A stretch of DNA of 64,000 bases from contig NZ_JACHNH010000001.1 of assembly GCF_014205335.1 (NCBI RefSeq), forward strand, positions 1,178,001-1,242,000. Reading direction: 5' to 3'. The notes under the pieces are model-generated. The model was not told where the DNA came from. It made no database searches and saw nothing but the letters and a program-made list of their open reading frames with translations. Origin of the DNA: Amorphoplanes digitatis. Lineage in GTDB: Bacteria; Actinomycetota; Actinomycetes; Mycobacteriales; Micromonosporaceae. Every line of letters begins with the position of its first letter. Positions within the stretch are counted from its first letter, which is position 1. Of this stretch, positions 36,611-45,596 are shown piece after piece. The position numbers were made by a program, and so were the translations under genes.

Positions 36611-37090
36611 CTAGAGGGTCAGCTTGAAGCCCTCGTGTGACGCCTCGAAGCCGAGGTCCGCGTAGAAGCGGTGCGCGTCGGTGCGGCGCTTGTCCGTGGT
36701 GAGCTGGGCCAGGCCGCAGCCGCGTTCGCGGGCGCGGTCCAGGGACCACCGCATCATGGCCCGGCCGACGCCGCGGCCGCGCAGGTCGGCGCGGACCCGG
36801 ACCGCCTCGATGGTCATGCGTTCGGCGCCGCGCCGGCTCAGCGACGGGATGAAGGTCAGCTGGCAGGTGCCGACCACCGCGCCGGCCTCGTCGGCCACGA
36901 TCAGTTCGTTGCGGGGGTCGGCGTCGATCGCCTCGAACGCCGCCCAGCAGGCCGCGTCGACCTCCTCGGGGACCGCCGGACCGCCGTGCGCCGCGGCGTC
37001 GCGGGCGCGGGCGATGTCGTCGTTCGTCAGGAGATCGAGGATCGCCGGGACGTCCGCCCGGGTCGCGGTTCGAAAGATCGTCTGGGCCAC
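36611..37090 (-). CDS. GNAT family N-acetyltransferase
   Basis: 159 aa from GTG 37090, which has CAGGAT six bases upstream. The fold is complete: RTATRADVPAILDLL at the start, the acetyl-CoA loop VRVRADLRGRGVGRAMMRW and the closing FYADLGFEASHEGFK. The substrate cannot be inferred. Convergent with the LigD-type polymerase across four bases and divergent from the K+ channel. Confidence 0.9.
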   Translation of the reverse strand: MAQTIFRTATRADVPAILDLLTNDDIARARDAAAHGGPAVPEEVDAACWAAFEAIDADPRNELIVADEAGAVVGTCQLTFIPSLSRRGAERMTIEAVRVRADLRGRGVGRAMMRWSLDRARERGCGLAQLTTDKRRTDAHRFYADLGFEASHEGFKLTL

Positions 37091-37155
37091 CCGGCCATCC
37101 TGACACGGCCGTCGGGCTGAGCCGCCGACCGGTCGGGCCGGTGCAGGATGGCCGG

Positions 37156-37611
37156 ATGCGAGTGCTGCTGACACCCTTTCGGGCGATCTACCGCGGGCTG
37201 GTGCGGCTCGCGAACTCCCCGCGGAACCTGATCCTGTCCTACCTGCTGCTCATCGTGGTGTGCAGCGTGCTCTACCGCTTCTTCGAGAGGGAGTCCCTCG
37301 GCGACTCGCTGTGGTGGGCCGTGGTGACCGCGTCGACGGTCGGCTACGGGGACATCTCACCGGGGACGTGGCAGGGCCGGGTCATGGCCGCGGTGCTCAT
37401 CTCGGTCATGGTGCTGATCGTCGTGCCGCTGATCACGGCGCACTTCGCCAGCAAGCTGATCGTCGATCACGACGCCTTCCGGCACGAGGAGCAGGAGGAG
37501 CTGAAGAACAACCTGCGGCACGTGCGCCGGCTCCTCGAGGAGCTCGCCGCCCGCCAGGGCGTCACTGCGGAGGACAGCGCAGACCCTCCGCCGGCACCTT
37601 CAGATCGATGA
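37156..37611 (+). CDS. Two-helix K+ channel (Ion_trans_2)
   Basis: 151-aa channel subunit, presumably a tetramer. Helix 1 is LILSYLLLIVVCSVLYRF, the pore loop holds the K+ selectivity filter TVGYGD in VVTASTVGYGDISPG, and helix 2 is VMAAVLISVMVLIVVPLI. The cytosolic tail is a charged helix (HEEQEELKNNLRHVRRLLEEL) rather than an RCK domain, so gating may use the TrkA proteins or a coiled coil; unproven. ATG 37156 has CAGGAT six bases upstream. Its 3' end overlaps the convergent peptidase gene by 50 bases. Confidence 0.92.
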   Translation: MRVLLTPFRAIYRGLVRLANSPRNLILSYLLLIVVCSVLYRFFERESLGDSLWWAVVTASTVGYGDISPGTWQGRVMAAVLISVMVLIVVPLITAHFASKLIVDHDAFRHEEQEELKNNLRHVRRLLEELAARQGVTAEDSADPPPAPSDR

Positions 37612-39130
37612 GGTAGGCGTCCACCGCCGCCACGATGCACTTCGTGCTCGGGTACGCGGTGTGGCCCTCGCCCTCCCAGGTGAGCACGCGGCCGGTGCCC
37701 AGCATGGACGCCAGCTCGGCCGTGTTCTCGTACGGGGTGGCGGGGTCGCCCGTCGTGCCGACCACCACGATCGGCGGTGCGCCGGTCGCCGGGCCGGCCG
37801 GGTACGGGTCCTTGGCGCCCGGCCAGAACGTGCACGACAGCATGCCGATCGCCAGCGGCGCGCCGAACAGCGGGTACTTCTTGCGCCAGTCGCTCTGTAG
37901 CTGCCGTACCCGTTCGGCCGTCGGCGCCTTGTCGGTGTCCGCGCAGTTCACCGCGAGGTTCGCGTCGAACAGGTTGGAGTAGGTGCCGTCGGGCTTGCGG
38001 TCGGCGTACTGGTCGGCCAGGTCGAAGATGCCCGACGGGTCGCCGCCCTGCAGGTCGGCGACCGCCTTGGCGAGCTGCTGCCAGCCCGGCTCGGTGTACA
38101 GCGAGGCGATCACCGCGTAGAAGATCCAGCCGGAGGTGGCGGCGCGGCCGTCCTCGCCCTCGACCGGGGAGGCGTCCGCCTTGGCCATGGCGTCGGTGAC
38201 GGCGCCGCGGGCGTCCGGCGCGATCGGGCACTTGCCGGCGTTCGCCTTGCACCAGGCGGTGAAGTTGGTGAACGCGCGCTCGAAGCCCTTGGCCTGCGCC
38301 TCGGAGCCGGCCTCGAAGCCCTGCTTCGGGTTGACCGCGCCGTCCAGCACCAGGGCGCGGACCTTGCCCGGGTAGAGCTGTGCGTAGGTCGCGCCGAGCA
38401 GGGTGCCGTACGAGTAGCCGAGGTAGGTCGTCTTCGCGTCGCCGACGGCCGCGCGGATCGCGTCCATGTCGTGCGCGGCCTGCTCGGTGGAGAAGAACGG
38501 TAGCTGCGCGCCGTACTTGTCGCCGCAGCCGACGGCGACGCGCTTGTTGAGCGCGACGATCTCCTGGAACTCGGCGTCGGTCTCCGGGTCCGGCACGGCC
38601 GCGAACGTCGCGTCCTGGTCGGCGGCGCTAATGCACTTGACCGGGGCGGACCGGTGCACGCCGCGCGGATCGAAGCCGACGAGGTCGAACCGGTCGGTGA
38701 TCTCGGTGGGCAGGCCGCCGAGAGCCTGGCCGAAGGAGAGATAGACGGACATGTCGATGCCGGAGCTGCCGGGACCGCCGGGGTTGATGAGCAGCGAGCC
38801 GATCCGGTCCCGCTGCGTGCGCGAACGGATCCGGATCATGGCGACTTCGTAGGTCTGGCCGCTCCGGGGCGCCGCCCAGTCGCGGGGCACCGCGACGGAC
38901 GCGCACTCGTAGGTCATGCCGGAGGCGCCGCGCCCGACCAGCTGCCGCGGTACCTCGGGGCAGGGCGTCCACTGCGCCTGCGTGCCGGGCACGGCGGGCG
39001 GCGCCTTGCCGGCGGCGGTGCCCGGCACGTCGCCGTCGGAATCGGGCGCGAACACCGGCAGCGTGCAACCGGCGGTCGCGACGACCGCGGCGAGCAGGGC
39101 GGCCAGGACCAGGCGGGGGTTACGCGGCAC
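37562..39130 (-). CDS. Secreted lipoprotein alpha/beta-hydrolase, tripeptidyl aminopeptidase family
   Basis: 522 aa. The N-terminus is a lipoprotein signal, LAALLAAVVATAGC, with the lipobox Cys. The mature protein is an alpha/beta hydrolase of the SlpD/E or TAP family: oxyanion motif NPGGPGSSGIDM, nucleophile Ser in LGYSYGTLLGATYA, Asp in VGTTGDPATPYENT and His in WEGEGHTAYPST. These exported enzymes release tripeptides or aminoacyl groups from peptides. GTG 39130 gives MPRNPRLVLAALL. The 50-base 3' overlap with the K+ channel is long for this window, but both C-termini fit their families. Confidence 0.93.
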   Translation of the reverse strand: MPRNPRLVLAALLAAVVATAGCTLPVFAPDSDGDVPGTAAGKAPPAVPGTQAQWTPCPEVPRQLVGRGASGMTYECASVAVPRDWAAPRSGQTYEVAMIRIRSRTQRDRIGSLLINPGGPGSSGIDMSVYLSFGQALGGLPTEITDRFDLVGFDPRGVHRSAPVKCISAADQDATFAAVPDPETDAEFQEIVALNKRVAVGCGDKYGAQLPFFSTEQAAHDMDAIRAAVGDAKTTYLGYSYGTLLGATYAQLYPGKVRALVLDGAVNPKQGFEAGSEAQAKGFERAFTNFTAWCKANAGKCPIAPDARGAVTDAMAKADASPVEGEDGRAATSGWIFYAVIASLYTEPGWQQLAKAVADLQGGDPSGIFDLADQYADRKPDGTYSNLFDANLAVNCADTDKAPTAERVRQLQSDWRKKYPLFGAPLAIGMLSCTFWPGAKDPYPAGPATGAPPIVVVGTTGDPATPYENTAELASMLGTGRVLTWEGEGHTAYPSTKCIVAAVDAYLIDLKVPAEGLRCPPQ

Positions 39131-39197
39131 GGTGCGCGGCCTTTCTCGATCGGCTCTTGCTCGCCACGAGGCTACGCGAGCGGCCGGGCGAAGAGCG

Positions 39198-40265
39198 TCA
39201 GCGGCTCGTGAGCACGTCCGCCAGGTTGAAGCGCACGGGCCGTTCGAGCTGCTCGTAGGTGCAGGAACCCGGCTCCCGGTCCGGCCGCCAGCGTTCGAAC
39301 TGTGCGGTGTGCCGGAAGCGCAGGCCCTCCATGTAGTCGTAGCGCACCTCGACCACCCGCTCCGGGCGCAGCGGCACGAAGGACAGGTCCTTGCCGTTGT
39401 TCCAGCGGCTCACCTCGTTGCGGCGCGGGGTGCGCTCGCCCTGCTCGTGCGCCGCCCAGTTCCACGGGTGCCCCTCGAACGTGGTGACCAGGTGTTGCAG
39501 CTCGGCGAAGAGCTCCTCGCGTACCGCCATCGAGAACGAGCCGATCACGCCGACCGAGACCAGCACGCCGCGCTCGTCGTGCAGGCCGAGCAGCAGCGAG
39601 CCGATCCGGTTGTCGCCGGACTTGTGCACCCGGTAGCCCGCGACCACGCAGTCGGCCGTGCGCTTGTGCTTGATCTTGGACATCACCCGCTTGTCCGGCT
39701 CGTACCCGAGGTCCTTGCCCTTGGCGATGAGCCCGTCCAGGCCCGCGCCCTCGAACTCGGCGAACCACCGCTGCGCCGTGTCCAGGTCGTCGGTCGCCGG
39801 GGTGACGTAGACGGGCGGCTTCGCGGTGGCGAGGCACTGCTCCAGCCGCGCCCGGCGCTCGGCGAACGGGAGCGTGGTCAGGTCCTCGTCGCCGAGCGCC
39901 AGCAGGTCGAAGGCGACGAAGCCGGCCGGGGTCTGCTCGGAGAGCAGCTTGACCCGGCTCGCCGCCGGGTGGATGCGCTGTTGCAGCGCCTCGAAGTCGA
40001 GGGTGTTGCGGGCGGTGTCGGCGACGATGATCTCGCCGTCGATCACCGACCGCGGCGGGAAGTTGGCAAGCACCGCCTCGACGACCTCGGGGAAGTAGCG
40101 GGTCATCGGCTTCTCGTTGCGGCTGCCGATCTCCACCTCGTCGCCGTCGCGGAAGATGATCGACCGGAAGCCGTCCCACTTCGGCTCGTAGAGCTGCCCG
40201 GGCGGGATGGCGGCGACGGGCTTGGCCAGCATCGGCTTGACGGGCGGGTTGATCGGCAGGTCCAT
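39198..40265 (-). CDS. ligC: ATP-dependent DNA ligase (LigC type)
   Basis: 355-aa ligase. The adenylated Lys is in motif I, LYEPKWDGFRSI; motif III is FVAFDLLALG, motif IV GLDGLIAKGKDL and motif V MSKIKHKRTADC. A C-terminal OB-fold follows to the end. There is no polymerase or nuclease domain, and the length matches mycobacterial LigC (about 358 aa). It seals nicks in backup end-joining or excision repair. ATG 40265 has CAGACT six bases upstream, so leaderless; the longer frame to 40733 is antisense noise. The LigD-type polymerase lies 2.6 kb away. Confidence 0.95.
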   Translation of the reverse strand: MDLPINPPVKPMLAKPVAAIPPGQLYEPKWDGFRSIIFRDGDEVEIGSRNEKPMTRYFPEVVEAVLANFPPRSVIDGEIIVADTARNTLDFEALQQRIHPAASRVKLLSEQTPAGFVAFDLLALGDEDLTTLPFAERRARLEQCLATAKPPVYVTPATDDLDTAQRWFAEFEGAGLDGLIAKGKDLGYEPDKRVMSKIKHKRTADCVVAGYRVHKSGDNRIGSLLLGLHDERGVLVSVGVIGSFSMAVREELFAELQHLVTTFEGHPWNWAAHEQGERTPRRNEVSRWNNGKDLSFVPLRPERVVEVRYDYMEGLRFRHTAQFERWRPDREPGSCTYEQLERPVRFNLADVLTSR

Positions 40266-40318
40266 CGGCACAGTCTGCCTCTTCACGGCCCGCCGTCGTG
40301 CCCGTCGGCACGCAATTC

Positions 40319-41008
40319 TCAGGCGACGGAGATGTGCGACCGGCGCCGGAGCCGGAGCGTCGTGGCCAGCGCCACCACGGCGAGGACCACGGCAAGGGTG
40401 GTGCCCGCGTGGGCGAGCCCGCGGCCCACATGGTCGGTGCCGGCGTCGCTCTCGACGGCGTAGGTGCCGATCTCGCGGGTGAACCAGAACGGCAGCGCGT
40501 GCGCCGTGGTCTTCTCCGGGTCGAGCATCATCTGCATGGCGACGATGGTGAGCAGCACCAGCATGCCCTCGAGCTCGCGCGGCAGCAGCGCGGCGACGGC
40601 CAGGCCGAGCGGCGGCGCCACCGCGACGGTCAGCACCAGGATCAGCGCGATGGCGTCGTTGCGCACCTTGCCGTCGAGGTCGACGAGGATCAGCAGGTAG
40701 TACGGCAGCGCGAGGGTGAGCCCGACGGTCCACAGCGCCGCTAGCCGGCCCAGGTAGAGCTGGTGCGTGGCGTAGCCGGCGATCCGCAGCCGGGGCTCGA
40801 TGCCGCGCGCCGCGCTGCCCGCGAACAGGGCGGCGGTGCTCAGCGTCCAGCCGATGCCCAGCGACACGAAGCGCACCGACTGCCAGTAGGCCTCGCCCCG
40901 GCGGCTGTAGTAGAACGCCAGCGGCAGCAGCGCCAGCAGGATCAGCACGCCGCGGCGCCGGGAGATCTCGCGCAGCGCCATTTCGGCCACGACAAGGGTC
41001 TTCGTCAT
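40319..41008 (-). CDS. ABC transporter permease
   Basis: 229 aa with six predicted helices after a cytosolic start MTKTLVVAEMALREISRRRG; for example IALILVLTVAVAPPLGLAVAAL and TTLAVVLAVVALATTL. It is an ABC-2-like exporter permease without a close named family. Its ATG overlaps the stop of the ATPase gene (ATGA), so the two make one complex. Regulation by the PadR protein encoded first in the operon is likely. Confidence 0.85.
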   Translation of the reverse strand: MTKTLVVAEMALREISRRRGVLILLALLPLAFYYSRRGEAYWQSVRFVSLGIGWTLSTAALFAGSAARGIEPRLRIAGYATHQLYLGRLAALWTVGLTLALPYYLLILVDLDGKVRNDAIALILVLTVAVAPPLGLAVAALLPRELEGMLVLLTIVAMQMMLDPEKTTAHALPFWFTREIGTYAVESDAGTDHVGRGLAHAGTTLAVVLAVVALATTLRLRRRSHISVA

Positions 41009-41817
41009 CGCACCCCTCCGGGCGTCAGGTCCAGCACGGTGTCCACCCGGTCCAGCTCGTTGAGCAGGTGGGTGACCACGACGATCGCCTTGCCGGCGTC
41101 GCGCCATTGCCAGACCTGCTGCCAGAAGTCCAGGTAGGTGCCGTTGTCGAAGCCCTGGTAGGGCTCGTCGAGCAGCAGCACGTCCGGGTCGCCGAGCCGG
41201 CCGAGGATCAGGTTCAGCTTCTGCCGGGTGCCGCCGGACAGGTGCCGGCTCTGCCGGGCCTGCGGTGCGCCGGCCCAGTCGAGGGCCGCGGCCATCGAGC
41301 GGCCGCGCGCCCTGGCCTCCGTACGCCCGACGCCCCGACCGGCGCCGACCAGCACGAAGTGCTCGTCGGGGGTGAGGAAGTCGGAGGTGCCGCCGTCCTG
41401 CGGGCAGTAGCCGACGGTGCCGCCGAGCCGGACGTGACCGGAGTCGGGCGAGAGCAGCCCGGCACAGATCCGCAGCATGGTGCTCTTGCCGCAGCCGTTT
41501 GCGCCGATCATCGCCACCACCTCGCCGGCGTGCACGCTCAGGTCGACGTTGTTCAGGACGGTTCTGCGGCCGTACCGCTTGGTGATGCCGGTGGCCCGCA
41601 GGCGCGGCTCGCCGGACGGCCTGCGGGGCTCCGGGGTCGCGCCGCGCAGGCCGGCGACGACGGCCAGGGCGTATGCGGCCGGCGGCCCGAAGACCTCCAG
41701 CGGGTGCTGGCCGCTGTCGCGCAGGTGTGCGGCGGCCTCGCCGACCGGCCCGGCCGGGTCGATCCGGCGGCGGCGTAGCTCGGCCGACAGCGCGGCGAGC
41801 CAGTCATCGGCGGTCAC
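41005..41817 (-). CDS. ABC transporter ATPase with N-terminal HAAS-like domain
   Basis: 270 aa. The first 70 residues (DDWLAALSAELRRRRID to LEVFGPPAAYALAV) look like a HAAS domain, the PadR-associated helical signalling module. The nucleotide-binding domain follows with Walker A IGANGCGKST, Q-loop YCPQDGG, signature RHLSGGTRQKL, Walker B VLLLDEPYQGFD and switch His in VVTHLL. The signature has SGGTR rather than the common SGGQ/M. GTG 41817 overlaps the padR stop. Fusing the sensor domain to the ATPase rather than to a separate protein is the notable feature. Confidence 0.88.
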   Translation of the reverse strand: MTADDWLAALSAELRRRRIDPAGPVGEAAAHLRDSGQHPLEVFGPPAAYALAVVAGLRGATPEPRRPSGEPRLRATGITKRYGRRTVLNNVDLSVHAGEVVAMIGANGCGKSTMLRICAGLLSPDSGHVRLGGTVGYCPQDGGTSDFLTPDEHFVLVGAGRGVGRTEARARGRSMAAALDWAGAPQARQSRHLSGGTRQKLNLILGRLGDPDVLLLDEPYQGFDNGTYLDFWQQVWQWRDAGKAIVVVTHLLNELDRVDTVLDLTPGGVR

Positions 41818-42137
41818 GGAACCTCCATGATTGCGTTGACGTTGCCCACGAAGACGGCCCAGTCGGCGCCGGCGCTCCGCAGGGTCGCGGCTCCGTCGTC
41901 GCTGAGCCGGTAGTACTTGCGGGCCGGCCCGCTCGCCCCGGTCCGCCAGTCGGCGACGACCAGGCCGAGGCGTTCCAGCCGGAGCAGGGCGGGGTAGAGC
42001 GTGCCGCCCGCGATGACGCCGAGGCCGCCGGCCTCGAGCCGCTGTGCGATCTCGTAGCCGTAGGACTCGCCGCGGGCGAGCGCGCCGAGCACGCAGAGGT
42101 CGAGCACCCCGCGCAGCCACTGGGTCCGTCGATCCAC
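41814..42137 (-). CDS. PadR family transcriptional regulator
   Basis: 107-aa winged-helix repressor. LDLCVLGALARGESYGYEIAQ and LYPALLRLERLGLV are the PadR hallmarks, and KYYRLSDDG forms the wing. It probably represses its own padR-ATPase-permease operon through the inverted repeats just upstream (42147-42184). The downstream HAAS-ATPase and permease are the usual cargo of such cassettes. The inducing ligand is unknown. Confidence 0.92.
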   Translation of the reverse strand: MDRRTQWLRGVLDLCVLGALARGESYGYEIAQRLEAGGLGVIAGGTLYPALLRLERLGLVVADWRTGASGPARKYYRLSDDGAATLRSAGADWAVFVGNVNAIMEVP

Positions 42138-42146
42138 GCGGCAGAA

Positions 42147-42184
42147 GGTAGCACCGCTACCTAGTTAGCGCCACTATCTAGTGG
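42147..42184 (-). promoter_or_regulatory. Paired inverted repeats, candidate PadR operator
   Basis: Two dyads sit directly upstream of padR: GGTAGC-acc-GCTACC at 42147-42161 and CCACTA-tc-TAGTGG at 42171-42184, with an imperfect CTAG-flanked dyad between them. Two dyads about two helical turns apart would suit two repressor dimers. Confidence 0.6.
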
Positions 42185-42185
42185 C

Positions 42186-42560
42186 TCAGCGGACCAGCAA
42201 CTCCACCAGCCGGTCCAGCTCGGCGCAGGGGTCGACGGCGAGGCCCATGTGCACCGGGCCGGCCTGGAGGATCGTGCTGCGCGGCGCCACCAGCCAGCGG
42301 AACCGCTCGCCCGGCTTCATCTCGCGGGCCGCGCCGCCGTCCGCGCCGCCGGCGCAGGTGGTCTCCCAGGACTTCAGGGCCGCCCGGATGCCGTCCAGGT
42401 CGGCGTGCGGGTCGAGGGCGAGCAGCCGGTTCTCGTGCAGGTGCGTGCGGGCGGCCAGGAAGTCGAGGCGCTGGCAGTAGAGGACAACGCCGACGTTGAT
42501 CAGCTCACCCCGCTCGACCCGGGGGACCGCGCGGATGATCGCGTACTCATAAGGGCTCAT
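42186..42560 (-). CDS. DUF3037 family protein
   Basis: 124 aa. MSPYEYAIIRAVPRVERGELINVGVVLYC is the DUF3037 N-terminal signature (residues 1-29), followed by LLALDPHADLDGIRAAL and WLVAPRSTILQ. No membrane segment. ATG 42560 overlaps the stop of the HipA-like kinase gene upstream (ATGA), so the pair is made together. DUF3037 next to a HipA-like kinase is a recurrent pair in bacteria whose role is, to my knowledge, not established. It could be the kinase's substrate, regulator or antitoxin-like partner. Confidence 0.88.
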   Translation of the reverse strand: MSPYEYAIIRAVPRVERGELINVGVVLYCQRLDFLAARTHLHENRLLALDPHADLDGIRAALKSWETTCAGGADGGAAREMKPGERFRWLVAPRSTILQAGPVHMGLAVDPCAELDRLVELLVR

Positions 42561-43312
42561 GCCGCCACCCCCGGCAGCCAGGCCGCGGAGGCGGCGGCCC
42601 GGGCCCGCAGGTGGTCCAGGTAGGCGGCGCGCGCCTCGTCCGGGCCCGGGAAGTCGAACTCGGCCAGCCACTCGTCCGGCACCAGCGCGATGACCTCCTC
42701 GAGCAGCCGCGGCGTGAGCTCGGCGGCGAGCGCCGGGCCCGCGGTCGCCAGGGCGGTCGCGTACGGCTTCAGCACGTGATCGTCCCACTTGTACGCCCGG
42801 TGCGTGACCTTTCCCGCCCGGGGCCAGTCGTGGTGGAAGTAGAGCGTGGCGCCGTGGTCGATGAGCCAGAGTTCGCCGTGCCAGACCAGCAGGTTCGGGT
42901 TGCGCCAGCTGCGGTCGACGTTCTCCACGAAGGCGTCGAAGGCAAGTGTGCGCGACGCGAGCTCGGCCTCGACCGGGTGCGCCACCGGGTCGTAGCCGAG
43001 CGCGCCGGGCAGGTAGTCCATGCCGAGGTTGGCGCCCGCGCTCGCCTTGATGAGCTCCTGCACCTCCTGGTCGGGCTCCGCGCGCGCGACGACCGGGTCC
43101 AGGTGGGTGACGGCCAGCTCCGGAACGGGCAGCCCGAGGCGCCGGGCGAGCTCGCCGGCGATCACCTCGGCGATCAGCGCCTTGGGTCCCTGGCCGGCAC
43201 CGCGGAACTTCACCACGTAGGTGCCGAGGTTGTCGGCCTCCACGATGCCGGGCAGCGACCCGCCCTCGCGCAGCGGTGTCACGTATCGGGTGGCTTTGAC
43301 CTGGGGCAGCAC
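42557..43312 (-). CDS. HipA-like protein kinase
   Basis: 251 aa from GTG 43312 (VLPQVKATRYVTPL), with a GTG at 43321 as alternative. Kinase-like features are GIVEADNLGTYVVKFRGAGQG, an ATP-lysine strand, and the catalytic FVENVDRSWRNPNLL followed by LWLIDHGATLYFHH, which corresponds to the D-x4-N and DxG loops of HipA. It lacks the N-terminal domain of full HipA toxins (about 440 aa). Co-translated with DUF3037 and 8-17 bases downstream of the RHH-like gene. Kinase target unknown. Confidence 0.87.
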   Translation of the reverse strand: MLPQVKATRYVTPLREGGSLPGIVEADNLGTYVVKFRGAGQGPKALIAEVIAGELARRLGLPVPELAVTHLDPVVARAEPDQEVQELIKASAGANLGMDYLPGALGYDPVAHPVEAELASRTLAFDAFVENVDRSWRNPNLLVWHGELWLIDHGATLYFHHDWPRAGKVTHRAYKWDDHVLKPYATALATAGPALAAELTPRLLEEVIALVPDEWLAEFDFPGPDEARAAYLDHLRARAAASAAWLPGVAA

Positions 43313-43329
43313 CCCGCCCACCCTAGTGG

Positions 43330-43881
43330 TCAGGTAGCGGCGGGGCCGCGGCGGCGCAGGTCCTCGACCTTGGTCATGGCGTCGCGCAGGTCGGTGAGCC
43401 AGTCCTCGGTGTGCTCGCCGACCAGGCGCACGCACCACGCCAGCGCCTCGGACCGGCTGCGGGCGACGCCGGCGTCGACGAGCGTGTCGAGCACCTGTCG
43501 CTCGGGCTGGCGCAGCCGCGTCATGACCGGCGCGGAGAGGTGGGTGAACAACTCCTCGTTGTCGCCGCAGCGCACACCCCAGCTGACCTTGCGCTGGTAG
43601 CGGTGCTCGACCTGGAGGGCGACCTTGATCCGGTCGTCCCGGGTGTCCTCCCGGAACTGGTGTATCCGCCCGGCCTGCGCGGCGGCCCGGTCGGCGTCGG
43701 TGGCGTCGCCGCCCAGTTCGGGCGTGGGCACCCGGCCCCAGATGATGATCTCGTCGCGGTCGACGACGACGTGCGGCGGCTCGGTGAACCACCCGTCGGG
43801 CGAGGCGCCGGTGATCCAGGCGGCGGCGTCGTCGGCGGGCGGCGGCTCGGTACGGGCCCCGGAGGGCGGACGGAAGCGCAT
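43330..43881 (-). CDS. RHH-like C-terminal protein, candidate autoregulator
   Basis: 183 aa from ATG 43881, with TTGGAGG eight bases upstream. The N-terminal 100 residues (WFTEPPHVVVDRDEIIIWGR and similar) do not match a family I know. The C-terminal part, RQVLDTLVDAGVARSRSEAL through WLTDLRDAM, looks like a ribbon-helix-helix DNA-binding or antitoxin-type unit: a short strand, helix, turn with GVARSRSEA, helix. It is the first gene of a unit with the HipA-like kinase and DUF3037, and a 43-base dyad covers its control region, so self-repression is plausible. Inference from layout only. Confidence 0.7.
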   Translation of the reverse strand: MRFRPPSGARTEPPPADDAAAWITGASPDGWFTEPPHVVVDRDEIIIWGRVPTPELGGDATDADRAAAQAGRIHQFREDTRDDRIKVALQVEHRYQRKVSWGVRCGDNEELFTHLSAPVMTRLRQPERQVLDTLVDAGVARSRSEALAWCVRLVGEHTEDWLTDLRDAMTKVEDLRRRGPAAT

Positions 43882-43890
43882 GACAACAAC

Positions 43891-43933
43891 CTCCAACATC
43901 GGTGTTGATTACATACTTACACCGTTGTTGGAG
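43891..43933 (-). promoter_or_regulatory. 43-bp imperfect dyad over the RHH/HipA-like/DUF3037 promoter
   Basis: Arms 43891-43905 and 43919-43933 match at 13 of 15 positions with an AT-rich 13-base centre (TGATTACATACTT) that can hold the -10. The proximal arm includes the GGAG of the ribosome-binding site. A bound protein would block both transcription and translation. It might instead end dgt transcription. Confidence 0.65.
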
Positions 43934-43958
43934 AATCGCCACGCTCTCGATTCCGCTG

Positions 43959-45455
<1,497 letters not shown>

Positions 45456-45462
45456 GTGCCCG

Positions 45463-45468
45463 ACGCTA
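45463..45468 (-). promoter_or_regulatory. -10 hexamer of leaderless dgt promoter
   Basis: Minus strand TAGCGT, seven bases, ATG at 45455; no ribosome-binding site. Confidence 0.5.
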
Positions 45469-45596
45469 ATGCATCCGGTACCGCGGCCCGGTGATGTGTC
45501 CCCTACCTGAGGAGATCCACAGCACCACGGTGGCGTTTGGCGCCCGTGGGCGGTCAGACTTGGAAGTCGGACGGAACTGACACGGAGGAACCGGGC

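Noticed and set aside
43313..43942. HipA-like frame extended to 461 aa
   Set aside because: The extension overlaps the RHH-like gene in another frame and is Arg/His-rich shadow; no full HipA N-terminal domain is present.
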